64,000 nt of DNA from Prevotella sp. UBA2809 (GTDB lineage Bacteria > Bacteroidota > Bacteroidia > Bacteroidales > Bacteroidaceae). A program made the translations under genes and the position numbers. Location: the NCBI GenBank assembly GCA_002351725.1, contig DEHD01000023.1, positions 7,350 to 71,349 on the forward strand. The letters run 5' to 3'. Of the stretch, positions 45,437 through 53,831 are shown one piece after another (positions within the stretch are counted from its first letter, which is position 1; each line of letters begins with the position of its first letter). Below the pieces are notes generated by a model, which had not been told where the DNA came from, did no database searches, and saw only the letters and a list, made by a program, of their open reading frames with translations.

Positions 45437-46404
45437 GCGTTTGTTGTAATGGGTATTATCAAATCAAATTTAGAGCCTCCGCTATAGCTCTCATCAAGCG
45501 TCAGCGTACCGCCAAGACGTTCGGCGACCATACGAGCGATAGACAGGCCAAGACCTGCGCCCTGCGCAAAACTGTCGAGCTTAGAGAATCGCTCGAAGAT
45601 ATAATCACGCTTATCGCATGGTATACCAGGACCTGTATCAGCCACTGCAAAGTGAAGTTTATCATTCTCTTTATTCTGGCTGATTGTTATGCTGCCTTGA
45701 GTGGTAAACTTCGCGGCGTTATCAAGCAGCTTGACAAGTATCAGGTTAATCATTTGCGGATGAGTGGTAATCATCTCCGTCTCGGGTATATTACAGCTGC
45801 ACTTCAACTCTACGCCCTGAGCAACAATCGGCTCAACAGCATCGCGGGCCTGAGTGATAATTGAGGCAGCAACACACAGCTCAGCATCAGGCAAGGCTGC
45901 ACCACTCTCGGTATCTGATATAAGAATAAGATCGTCGAGTATATTTGTAAGCAATCGGGTATTCTCCTGAATACGCTGACTGAAGTCGATACGCTCTGTT
46001 TCAGGTATTTCGACACCTGTCATGGTGAGAACCTGAGTAAATCCACTGATGGCGTTAAGAGGAGTACGAATCTCGTGAGTCATGCTACGAAGGAACGATG
46101 TTTTGGCTTGCAGGGCTGCCTCAGCACGGTCACGCTCAATAGCCAACTGTTTGTTTTGGGCAACAACCACATTGCGTTCGCGCTGTAGCTGCAGGTTCTT
46201 AACCTCCAGACGATGCTGCCAGCGGTTGTTAACCATCAGGAACACGAGCAGTGCTCCGATACATACAACCATGGCAATACCGCCATTTGTAAATTGCGAG
46301 CGTCTCTGCAACATCTCCATCTGTTCTGCATTTGCAGGGGCAGAAACAGCGATTGTGACTGACAACGAGATAATTGCAATAAGCAGGAGTAACGTTCTCT
46401 TCAT
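45433..46404 (-). CDS. Membrane-bound sensor histidine kinase (orphan)
   Basis: 323-residue kinase. Seen: signal peptide (1-23), one membrane segment (about 38-58), a coiled-coil linker, the HisKA domain with MTHEIRTPLNAI (phospho-accepting His110) and a HATPase domain with N-box LLDNAAKF, DTGPGIP and GAGLGLSIA. No sensing domain beyond the short periplasmic part and no response regulator nearby. Coupled to the purine permease, whose start overlaps its stop. Shares core layout with the kinase at 16344-17594. Confidence 0.9.
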   Translation of the reverse strand: MKRTLLLLIAIISLSVTIAVSAPANAEQMEMLQRRSQFTNGGIAMVVCIGALLVFLMVNNRWQHRLEVKNLQLQRERNVVVAQNKQLAIERDRAEAALQAKTSFLRSMTHEIRTPLNAISGFTQVLTMTGVEIPETERIDFSQRIQENTRLLTNILDDLILISDTESGAALPDAELCVAASIITQARDAVEPIVAQGVELKCSCNIPETEMITTHPQMINLILVKLLDNAAKFTTQGSITISQNKENDKLHFAVADTGPGIPCDKRDYIFERFSKLDSFAQGAGLGLSIARMVAERLGGTLTLDESYSGGSKFDLIIPITTNA

Positions 46405-46436
46405 CGATTAATCATTGGGCCTTTTAAGTTTCGGCG

Positions 46437-46469
46437 GCAAAGGTAGAAAAAAAATCCCGAAAGAACAAA
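46437..46469 (-). promoter_or_regulatory. Promoter of the kinase-permease pair
   Basis: -7 box TACCTTTGC (46437-46445) and a TTTG -33 element (46466-46469) separated by 20 bases. The -33 element lies in the loop of the terminator that ends the upstream operon. Confidence 0.75.
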
Positions 46470-46486
46470 CTTTCGGAATTTTTTTT
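46447..46486 (-). terminator. Bidirectional terminator after the LpxA-like gene
   Basis: Stem CCGAAAG / CTTTCGG (7 pairs, 46457-46463 with 46470-46476), 6-base loop, and runs of eight T on both sides. On the minus strand it ends the RND pump/LpxA operon, immediately before the kinase promoter. Confidence 0.92.
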
Positions 46487-46491
46487 CTTAA

Positions 46492-47271
46492 TTACTTACA
46501 CATAATGCCTCGTTTGGTGTTCTCCAAGAACTTGATAATGTTCTGGATTTCGGGGCCATCGGGGACCTGATCCTTTATCTGCTTTACAACATCGAAGACA
46601 CTTGTCTTACCATGGAACAGCAATCGATAGGCATTGGCAATATGCTTCTGCACCTTAGGATCGATCCCTGCGTAGTTCATCACAGTGGTGTTAGGACCAC
46701 CGTACTCCATAGGACTGCCACCAGCGATGACATAAGGAGGAACATCGTGCGAGAAAGTACATCCTGCCTGAATCATCGCAAGGTCGCCAGCACGGGTGCC
46801 TGCGTTCTGGATGGCACCTGAAGAGAAGATAACACCATTACCTATCTCGCAATCGCCAGCCACCTTAGTACCGTAACCAAACACACAGTTGGTACCTACA
46901 ACGGTGTCGTGACTGATGTGGGTACCCTCGAGCAGGTAGTTATGATTACCAATCTTTGTAACGCCATCCTTCTGAGTACCACGGTTGATAACCACATTCT
47001 CGCGGATAACGTTATTATCACCAATCTCTACATACGACTTTGCGCCACGGAAGTTAAAATCCTGAGGCAGGGCAGCAATAACAGTACCCTGATGAATCTT
47101 ATTGTTGTTACCGATGCGTGAGCCGTCGCAGATGCTAACGAAGGGGAAGATGATACAGTTATCACCAATCACCACATCGTCTTCGATATACACGAAGGGG
47201 AATATCTTACAGTTATCGCCAATCTTTGCCTTTGGGCTAATCTCAGCTTTTGGGGATATTTCGCTTGCCAT
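46492..47271 (-). CDS. lpxA: LpxA-like acyl-ACP:UDP-GlcNAc O-acyltransferase
   Basis: 259-residue left-handed beta-helix acyltransferase. Seen: hexapeptide repeats (ISPKAEISPKAKIGDN... ) through most of the first 190 residues, GNHNYLLEGTHISHDTVVG with the likely catalytic His, and a C-terminal helical part (about 190-259). By family it adds the first acyl chain to UDP-GlcNAc in lipid A synthesis; it lacks lpxC/lpxD neighbours and has a different stretch after the last repeat (YGGPNTTVMNYAGID), so it could be the second, paralogous LpxA of Bacteroidota with a changed substrate. The ATG at 47271 follows directly a heptad tract; an in-frame TTG at 47280 was not used. Confidence 0.85.
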   Translation of the reverse strand: MASEISPKAEISPKAKIGDNCKIFPFVYIEDDVVIGDNCIIFPFVSICDGSRIGNNNKIHQGTVIAALPQDFNFRGAKSYVEIGDNNVIRENVVINRGTQKDGVTKIGNHNYLLEGTHISHDTVVGTNCVFGYGTKVAGDCEIGNGVIFSSGAIQNAGTRAGDLAMIQAGCTFSHDVPPYVIAGGSPMEYGGPNTTVMNYAGIDPKVQKHIANAYRLLFHGKTSVFDVVKQIKDQVPDGPEIQNIIKFLENTKRGIMCK

Positions 47272-47304
47272 AATTATCAATTTTCAATTTTCAATTATCA
47301 ATTA
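47272..47304. repeat. Heptad tract filling the TolC-LpxA spacer
   Basis: Heptads aattatc, aattttc, aattttc, aattatc and part of a fifth. It covers everything from the stop codon of the TolC-like gene (47302-47304) to the base before the LpxA ATG. Confidence 0.9.
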
Positions 47305-48681
47305 GTTAGCTCCGCCACCCAGGGCCTGATAGAGACTCACTACAGCCTGCATCTTTGAAAGCTGATCGCTAACCTCAGCAATCTCGGCATTCAGCAGATT
47401 GCTCTGAGCGGTGATAACCTCGAGATAAGTGGTGTTGGCAGATGACTCCATCAACTTTCTGGTGTCGTCAACATTCTGCTTCAGCACCTGTACACGCTTA
47501 CCATCGAGCTCTACTTTCTGAGAATAAGAGTTGTAGGCTACAAGCGCGTTGCTAACCTCATTACCAGCTTTATAAATAGCGTTCTGCCACTTGTTGAAGG
47601 CCTGCTCATACTGCATCTTTGCCACCTTCAAACCAGCCACAATCTGACCATGCTGGAAGATAGGCTGAACCAGCGAACCAACAGCCGAGAGCAACCACTT
47701 ACCAGGATTAACCATACCATTCTGATTAGTGAAGGCAGCGGTACCTGTAATAGTGATGTTAGGATAGAAACGGCTGCGGGCTGTCTCAACATCGTAGAAG
47801 CACTGTGCCAGCGACATCTCATACTGATGAACATCAGCACGGTTGGCCAGCATCTGGATGCCTACGCCTGTAGAGAACTCGGTGGGCAGGCTCTGCTGAG
47901 CGAACTTGCCACGAGCGATAGCCTGACCAGGCTGACCAAGCAGCAGCGAGAGTGAGTTCTCAGCCTCGCGCATCTGGCGCAGCAGGTCAACACGCTGTGC
48001 CTGAACCTGATAGTAGGCAGCCTCAGCACTCTGAACAGCAGTAGAGCGATAGCCCACGCGGTTGTCGTGCATGAACTGCATCTTCTCCCAGGTCTCCTTG
48101 GTGAGCTGTTCCATATCTGATACAATCTCAAGCTGACGGTCGATCATCAGCAGTGTGTAATACAGATTGGCAATGGCAGAGATGATATTGGTCTTCACCA
48201 CAGTCTGATAATCCTTTGTAGCAATGAGCTGCATCTGTGCAGAGCGCTTAGCACTGAGCAGATTGCCAAACAAATCTACATTCCAGCTGGCTGAAACAGG
48301 CAGCGAATAAGCTTTGGTGGCAGCAGCGCCATCAAACGACGAGAGTGTTCCCTGTGGACTGATAGCTACTGATGGAAGGAAGGCCAGCTTGGCCACTTTG
48401 AGAGCCTCATTCACCATCTGCACATTCAGGGCAGCATTCAGCAGGTCGGGATTTTGCTTTAAGCCCTGCTCAATCAGCGACTGCAGCTGTGGATCGGTGA
48501 ACACCGTGCGCCATGGCAGGTTGCCAAACGAGGTTGTGTCCTGAACAGCCAGGGTATCGGTAAGCGACTGTGTGTCGCGAACCAATCCTTTGGTGTCTAC
48601 CTCAGGACGCTCGTATTTGTTATAGAGTCCGCAGCTTGTTAGCAGCATAGCTGCGGACATAAATATCATTAATTTCTTCAT
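47302..48681 (-). CDS. Outer-membrane efflux channel, TolC/NodT family
   Basis: 459-residue outer-membrane lipoprotein of the NodT type. Seen: lipobox LLTSCG (Cys18), TolC-type coiled-coil hairpins (two internal repeats, about 60-240 and 265-450), SASWNVDLFGNL, and MLANRADVHQYEMSLAQ, both typical of the family. Third gene of the pump operon, giving the exit duct for the RND transporter. Start chosen at the ATG at 48681; a GTG two codons upstream is in the repeat tract. Confidence 0.93.
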   Translation of the reverse strand: MKKLMIFMSAAMLLTSCGLYNKYERPEVDTKGLVRDTQSLTDTLAVQDTTSFGNLPWRTVFTDPQLQSLIEQGLKQNPDLLNAALNVQMVNEALKVAKLAFLPSVAISPQGTLSSFDGAAATKAYSLPVSASWNVDLFGNLLSAKRSAQMQLIATKDYQTVVKTNIISAIANLYYTLLMIDRQLEIVSDMEQLTKETWEKMQFMHDNRVGYRSTAVQSAEAAYYQVQAQRVDLLRQMREAENSLSLLLGQPGQAIARGKFAQQSLPTEFSTGVGIQMLANRADVHQYEMSLAQCFYDVETARSRFYPNITITGTAAFTNQNGMVNPGKWLLSAVGSLVQPIFQHGQIVAGLKVAKMQYEQAFNKWQNAIYKAGNEVSNALVAYNSYSQKVELDGKRVQVLKQNVDDTRKLMESSANTTYLEVITAQSNLLNAEIAEVSDQLSKMQAVVSLYQALGGGAN

Positions 48682-48716
48682 ATTCACTATTCACTATTCG
48701 TTATTCACTATTCACT
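48682..48716. repeat. Heptad tract between RND and TolC genes
   Basis: Five heptads attcact, attcact, attcgtt, attcact, attcact. It starts right before the TolC-like ATG and covers the RND stop codon (48712-48714). Confidence 0.9.
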
Positions 48717-51700
48717 TCTCAAGCTCATAGTCTACGGGTTTTGCATGGGCATACTGAGCCAACTCAGCAGCAACCTCCTCGTTCTCGTCATCCTCGAATA
48801 CCAGAGGCTTGAACTTCTCCTGGATAGTCTGGAAGATAACAAACAGAGTTGGAACCACAAACAGCTGGAGGATAGTACCAATCAACATACCACCAACGGC
48901 AGCAGCACCCAGTGTCTGGTTACCATTCTTACCAACACCGCTGGCAAACATCATTGGCAGCAGACCGATAACCATGGCCAGAGAGGTCATGAGGATAGGA
49001 CGCAGACGAGCAGCAGCACCAAGAACAGCCGACCATGAAATGGCCATACCCGTCTGACGGCGCTCAAGTGCGAACTGTACGATCAGGATAGCGTTCTTTG
49101 CCAACAGACCAATCAGCATGATGAGCGAGATCTGCATGTAGATATCGTTGGCATGGCCGAACAGCTGAGTAAAGAGGAAACAGCCTGCCAGACCGAATGG
49201 AACAGAGAGCACTACAGAGAGTGGCAGGATGTACGACTCGTACTGTGCCGACAGGATGAGGTAGATGAAGATGAAACACAGCAGGAAGATGATACCTGTG
49301 GTGTTAGATGCCTTAGCCTCCTCACGTGTCAATCCAGAATAGTCGTAAGTATAACCTGTAGGCAGAATCTGCTTGCCCACCTCGTCGATAGCCTTCAAGG
49401 CCTCACCAGTTGAATAGCCATCAGCCACAGTACCTGTTACGTTGATAGATGTAAACAGGTTGAAGCGGTTAATGTTCAATGGGCCATATACACGCTCCAG
49501 GTTACAGAACTCCTGAACAGGCGACATTCCCGCAGGCGTGCGAACATATATACTATTAAGCGACTCTGGTGTCATACGTGTCTCAGGAGAACCCTGAATC
49601 ATCACACGGTAGAGTTTACCGAATGAGTTGAAGTTTGAACCATACAGTCCACCATAGTAACCCTGCAGTGTGCTGAGCACAGCTGTTGGCGAGATGCCAG
49701 CCTGCTTACACTTAGCCACATCCACATGTACCATGTACTGAGGATAGCCTGGGTTGTAAGAGGTTTGTGCCGTCTGGAACTCAGGGCGCTTGTTGAGTTC
49801 TACCAGGAACTCCTTAACCACACCGAAGAATCGGTTCAGATCGCCACCAGTACGGTCCTGCATAACCAGCGAGATACCCGAGTTAGCAGAGAATCCAGGA
49901 ATCATTGGGGGCGAGAATGCCAGAATCTGCGCATCCTTGATATGAGCCGTCTTGATAAAGATCTGGGCAATCACACCTGTAGCATCGTATGGATTGATAA
50001 AGAAGCGATAGATGCCATCACCCTGCCAGAGACCACTGATCTTCCACCAGAGACCTTTCTGACGCTCCTCAAAGGGCTTCAGTTTGATGATAAACGTACC
50101 CTGGTCGGAACCGGCACCAGCGATGAAGTTATAACCCTGAACCATCTCACGGTTCTTGATAGCAGGAATCTGCGACAGAATAGAATCCACCTGCAGCACA
50201 ACCTGCTTGGTACGAGCCTCAGAAGTAGCAGGAGGCATGGAGATAGTACAGAACAGAGTACCTGTATCCTCGTCGGGCACCAGACCAGTCTTGGTAGTAA
50301 CGAAGGTTACTGCCAACACGGCGATACCTACAACTACGGTACCGATAATGGCCCATGGCTTGCGCACCAGTTTCTCCAGAATATTCTTATACTTACCGAT
50401 AGTGGTATCGAAAGCCACGTTGAACGACTGGTGGAACCTATCCACACGCGACATCTTCTTCTCGTGACCCTCCTTATCATGAGGCTTCAGGAAGATAGCA
50501 CACAGGGCTGGCGACAGTGTCAAGGCGTTAACAGCCGAGATGATAATACTGATAGCCATGGTTACACCGAACTCACGGTAGAAAGTACCTGATGTACCAC
50601 CAATGAATGATACAGGCACAAACACAGCTGCCATCACCAGGGTGATAGAGATAATAGCGCCTGAAATCTCGTTCATGGCATCGATAGAGGCCGTCAACGG
50701 ACTCTTATAACCCTGGTCGAGCTTAGCATGAACAGCCTCAACCACCACGATGGCATCATCCACCACAATGGCGATGGCCAGCAGCAGGGCCGACAGTACC
50801 AGCAGGTTGATTGAGAATCCCATGACGTTCAGGAAGAAGAATGTACCAACCAGTGATACAGGCACAGCAATCAGAGGGATAAGCGTAGAACGCATGTCCT
50901 GCAGGAATATGTAAACCACGAAGAATACCAGAGCCAAGGTCATGAAGAGGGTAAATACAACCTCCTCGATTGAGGCGTAGAGGAACTCGGTTACATCATA
51001 GTTGATCTTCACCTCCATGCCTGGTGGCATCAGTTTCTTCTGCGACTCCAGCTCAGCCTTTACCTGCTTGGCAATCTCGTTAGCATTCGAACCAGCTACC
51101 TGCTGAATCATGGTCATTACTGAAGGAACACCATTGTTCTTCATCGATACCGAGTAGCCTTCACCACCCAGCTCAATCTTAGCCAGATCCTTCAGCTTCA
51201 GTGTCTGTCCGTTAGCATCGCTCTTAATGATGATGTTGCCAAACTCCTCGGCAGTACGGAAACGACCTGTATAACGCATCGAATACTCGTAAGCCACATT
51301 GGAAGCCTGCTCACCAAACTTACCTGGTGCAGCCTCGATGTTCTGCTCGGCCAGAGCGGCTGTGATATCTGATGGAATCAGACTGTGCTGCTTCATCACG
51401 TCGGGCTTCAGCCATATACGCATAGCGTAGGTCTTCGAGCTGAATCCAGAAGCATCACCCACACCCTCGATACGCTTCAGGGCTGGTACAATATTAATAG
51501 CGTTGTAGTTGGTAAGGAACTCGTCGTCATAACGTCCGTCGGATGTCAGCGAATACATCAGTACCTGTGATGACTGACGCTTTACCACGCGCACACCAAT
51601 CTGGTTAACCTCGGCAGGCAACAGGGCAGTGGCCTGACTCACACGGTTCTGAACGTTAACGGCACACATATCCGGGTTCATACCCTGACGGAACATCACC

Positions 51701-51972
51701 TGAATCATAGCCGAACCAGGCGATGAAGTAGATGTGATATAATCCATACCCTCAACACCGTTGATACTCTCCTCAAGTGGCGTAACAACGGCATTCTTCA
51801 CCGTCTGAGCATCGGCACCTGGGTAGCTACCTATTACCACGATGTTAGGCGGCGCAATATTCGGATACTGCTCGATAGGAAGCGAGACCAGTCCGATGAA
51901 ACCCAGCAGTACGATGAGGATAGAAATCACCGTAGACAGTACCGGGCGTTTAATAAAATTCGTAAATGTCAT
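48712..51972 (-). CDS. RND efflux transporter, AcrB-like (HAE1)
   Basis: 1086-residue inner-membrane pump driven by protons. Seen: the N-terminal FIKRPVLSTVISILIVLLGF, LALVFFVVYIFLQDMRSTLIPLIAVPVSLVGTF, the proton-relay pair VVDDAIVVVEAV in the fourth membrane segment, and the C-terminal SLIMLIGLLAKNAILIVQFA; 12 membrane segments. Full length. Likely substrates are drugs, bile salts or other toxic molecules, not told by sequence. Second gene of the operon after the periplasmic adaptor. Confidence 0.96.
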   Translation of the reverse strand: MTFTNFIKRPVLSTVISILIVLLGFIGLVSLPIEQYPNIAPPNIVVIGSYPGADAQTVKNAVVTPLEESINGVEGMDYITSTSSPGSAMIQVMFRQGMNPDMCAVNVQNRVSQATALLPAEVNQIGVRVVKRQSSQVLMYSLTSDGRYDDEFLTNYNAINIVPALKRIEGVGDASGFSSKTYAMRIWLKPDVMKQHSLIPSDITAALAEQNIEAAPGKFGEQASNVAYEYSMRYTGRFRTAEEFGNIIIKSDANGQTLKLKDLAKIELGGEGYSVSMKNNGVPSVMTMIQQVAGSNANEIAKQVKAELESQKKLMPPGMEVKINYDVTEFLYASIEEVVFTLFMTLALVFFVVYIFLQDMRSTLIPLIAVPVSLVGTFFFLNVMGFSINLLVLSALLLAIAIVVDDAIVVVEAVHAKLDQGYKSPLTASIDAMNEISGAIISITLVMAAVFVPVSFIGGTSGTFYREFGVTMAISIIISAVNALTLSPALCAIFLKPHDKEGHEKKMSRVDRFHQSFNVAFDTTIGKYKNILEKLVRKPWAIIGTVVVGIAVLAVTFVTTKTGLVPDEDTGTLFCTISMPPATSEARTKQVVLQVDSILSQIPAIKNREMVQGYNFIAGAGSDQGTFIIKLKPFEERQKGLWWKISGLWQGDGIYRFFINPYDATGVIAQIFIKTAHIKDAQILAFSPPMIPGFSANSGISLVMQDRTGGDLNRFFGVVKEFLVELNKRPEFQTAQTSYNPGYPQYMVHVDVAKCKQAGISPTAVLSTLQGYYGGLYGSNFNSFGKLYRVMIQGSPETRMTPESLNSIYVRTPAGMSPVQEFCNLERVYGPLNINRFNLFTSINVTGTVADGYSTGEALKAIDEVGKQILPTGYTYDYSGLTREEAKASNTTGIIFLLCFIFIYLILSAQYESYILPLSVVLSVPFGLAGCFLFTQLFGHANDIYMQISLIMLIGLLAKNAILIVQFALERRQTGMAISWSAVLGAAARLRPILMTSLAMVIGLLPMMFASGVGKNGNQTLGAAAVGGMLIGTILQLFVVPTLFVIFQTIQEKFKPLVFEDDENEEVAAELAQYAHAKPVDYELEK

Positions 51973-51981
51973 AATCTAACT

Positions 51982-52009
51982 ATTCACTTTTCACTATTCA
52001 CTATTCACT
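51982..52009. repeat. Heptad tract between adaptor and RND genes
   Basis: Heptads attcact, tttcact, attcact, attcact. It ends in the TAG stop of the adaptor gene (52008-52010). Confidence 0.9.
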
Positions 52010-53186
52010 ATTTCTTCATCGATCCAACGATGTCACCAGCAGTCATAGCCTTAGCCTGCTCCTCAATTTTCTGGGTATAGCGCTCAGGAGTGATGGGCAC
52101 AATCTCCATGCCATCGCTCAGTTTGGTGATACCATTAGTAACATACTTGTCGCCAGTCTTCAAACCGCCAGTAACAATATAGTTCATACCATCATTCTGT
52201 GTAGCAACGGTAATCTCGCTGTACTTCACCTTGTTATCGGCACCCAGCAGGTAAACGAACTTCTTGTTCTGAACCTCTGATACAGCCGACTGTGGGATGA
52301 TGATAGCAGATGAAGAGTTGTGAGGAATAACAATAGCACCAGAACCACCACTCTTCAGTACACGCTGTGGGTTCTGGAACAGGGCGATGAGCTGTACACT
52401 ACCAGTAGCAGCATCGATCACACCACTCATCTTGGTTACTGTACCCTCGAGGTCGTACATGCTACCATCAGCCAGGCGCAGCTTCACAGCTGGGAACTTC
52501 TCGATAGCACCCTTCTGACCACCTGCATCCTTGCTCATCTCGAGTGCGTCCTTCTCTGTTACTGAGAAGTAAACCTCCATCGACGAGTTGTTCGATACGG
52601 TTGTCAGCACATTGCCTGTGCTTACCAGTGCACCTACCTTATATGGCAGTGTGCCTACCACACCAGCTGCAGGGCTCTTCACGTAGCAGTAGCTCAGCAT
52701 CTCCTTGGCCGAAGACAGCGAAGCCTCTGCCTGAGCCAGACCAGCCTTAGCCTGCTCATAAGCGTTTGTGGCACTCTGCAGCTCAAAATCACCAATCACG
52801 CCACTCTCATGTAACTTCTGTGAGTTCTCGAAACTCAGTTTTGCGGTGTTTACACTTGCCTTTGCTGTATTTACGCTTGCCTGAGCCTGACGCACCTGTG
52901 CCTGATAAGTAACGTTATCAATAACAAACAAAACCTGACCGGCACTTACTGTCTGGCCCTCTTTTACATTAATCTGTGTGATAAAACCAGCCACCTTAGG
53001 ACTAATCTGCACATCCTGCACACCCTTGATAGTAGCAGGATAAGTGGTTTGAGTTGTTGAACTCTGAGTACCAACTGTTACTACAGGATACTCGTTGTCG
53101 CCAAAGGTTGGGCGACCACCACCACCGCCACACGACGCCAAAATCATTGACGCTGCAGCCATAACCAAAAACTTACTTTTCATCAT
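52008..53186 (-). CDS. RND efflux periplasmic adaptor (AcrA-like) lipoprotein
   Basis: 392-residue membrane-fusion protein. Seen: lipobox LASCGGG (Cys19), a biotin-lipoyl-like domain split around a helical hairpin (about 85-165) with Ala/Ser/Asn-Thr repeats (QASVNTAKASVNTAKLSF), and the beta-barrel and membrane-proximal domains (about 200-370). It links pump and outer channel. First gene of the operon. The start could be the ATG at 53186 or the next at 53183. The leader before it holds a strong hairpin. Confidence 0.94.
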   Translation of the reverse strand: MMKSKFLVMAAASMILASCGGGGGRPTFGDNEYPVVTVGTQSSTTQTTYPATIKGVQDVQISPKVAGFITQINVKEGQTVSAGQVLFVIDNVTYQAQVRQAQASVNTAKASVNTAKLSFENSQKLHESGVIGDFELQSATNAYEQAKAGLAQAEASLSSAKEMLSYCYVKSPAAGVVGTLPYKVGALVSTGNVLTTVSNNSSMEVYFSVTEKDALEMSKDAGGQKGAIEKFPAVKLRLADGSMYDLEGTVTKMSGVIDAATGSVQLIALFQNPQRVLKSGGSGAIVIPHNSSSAIIIPQSAVSEVQNKKFVYLLGADNKVKYSEITVATQNDGMNYIVTGGLKTGDKYVTNGITKLSDGMEIVPITPERYTQKIEEQAKAMTAGDIVGSMKK

Positions 53187-53216
53187 ACTAACTATTTGTA
53201 TCTAATTTATTTCGTT

Positions 53217-53266
53217 AAAAAACGCACCCCGAAAACTTTTCGAGTTGCGTGTAGTTTTCGGGGTGC
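53217..53266 (-). promoter_or_regulatory. Terminator-like hairpin in the RND operon leader
   Basis: A 14-base perfect inverted repeat, arms 53224-53237 and 53253-53266, with a 15-base loop, followed on the minus strand by GTTTTTT. The 5' arm begins at the GC of the -7 box, so about 8-12 pairs should remain in the RNA. It looks like an attenuator between promoter and adaptor ATG (53186). It could instead be the terminator of the beta-barrel gene at 53331-53792. Confidence 0.75.
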
Positions 53267-53273
53267 AAAGATA
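53265..53273 (-). promoter_or_regulatory. -7 promoter box of the RND operon
   Basis: Minus-strand TATCTTTGC directly before the leader hairpin. No TTTG at -33; that position is inside the palindrome 53280-53297. Confidence 0.75.
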
Positions 53274-53279
53274 CTAAAA

Positions 53280-53297
53280 ATATATCTAAAGATATAT
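53280..53297. promoter_or_regulatory. Palindrome upstream of the RND promoter, candidate operator
   Basis: ATATATC-TAAA-GATATAT, a perfect 7+7 inverted repeat, overlapping the -33 position. A regulator bound here would block transcription. No regulator gene is adjacent to the operon. Confidence 0.55.
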
Positions 53298-53330
53298 CCT
53301 AAACGATGCTTTTTTAACAAAGTTTATTGT

Positions 53331-53792
53331 TTACAAGGGAAAAATAAGACCGATGTTCAATGTACTCTTACCATCGTACTGGGTCTTGTAGTTGTACTCA
53401 ACCTTGAAACCGAGGTTGCTGTTGAGGGGCACCTCAATACCAGCACCGATGTTCAGACCAAGCTTTGAATCGCTGGTATCACCAGTCCATCCCAATACAT
53501 TCAGACCAGCCAGAGGATAGAGAATAACAGTGCTGTTAGGAATACGGAACAGATACTCTACATTGGCGTTCACATTCCAAGCACTTACACCATCCTTCTT
53601 AAAGAAATAATCGAACTGGCCTACACCACGAACATTATTCATGAACTCATAGCCCACATTAGCACCAAGACCGGCATTATTAGGCGAATCAATCATGTAG
53701 TCGAAGTGTGCACCAAAAGTTGTCTTACCTACCTGAGCGAAAGATGTCATACTGAACATCATCACGCTAACAATCATCAAAAACTTTTTCAT
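53331..53792 (-). CDS. Small outer-membrane beta-barrel protein
   Basis: 153-residue exported porin-like protein. Seen: signal peptide (1-19, ending SFAQ), repeating strands with a conserved GANVGYEFMNNVRGVGQFDYFF, IPNSTVILYPLAGLNVLGW and a C-terminal strand ending in GLIFPL, all typical of OMP_b-brl domains. Function unknown. Own promoter. The RND operon follows on the same strand. Confidence 0.85.
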   Translation of the reverse strand: MKKFLMIVSVMMFSMTSFAQVGKTTFGAHFDYMIDSPNNAGLGANVGYEFMNNVRGVGQFDYFFKKDGVSAWNVNANVEYLFRIPNSTVILYPLAGLNVLGWTGDTSDSKLGLNIGAGIEVPLNSNLGFKVEYNYKTQYDGKSTLNIGLIFPL

Positions 53793-53822
53793 AACAGTTT
53801 TTTAAGAATTAAATTAATAATA

Positions 53823-53830
53823 CAAATATA
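53823..53830 (-). promoter_or_regulatory. -7 promoter box of the small beta-barrel gene
   Basis: Minus-strand TATATTTG, between the stop of the acetyltransferase gene (53832) and the barrel ATG (53792). Confidence 0.6.
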
Positions 53831-53831
53831 T

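Noticed and set aside
52840..52920. Repeat in the adaptor gene coding for ASVNTAK twice
   Set aside because: It is a normal coiled-coil heptad of membrane-fusion proteins (21-base unit), unlike the 7-base tracts.
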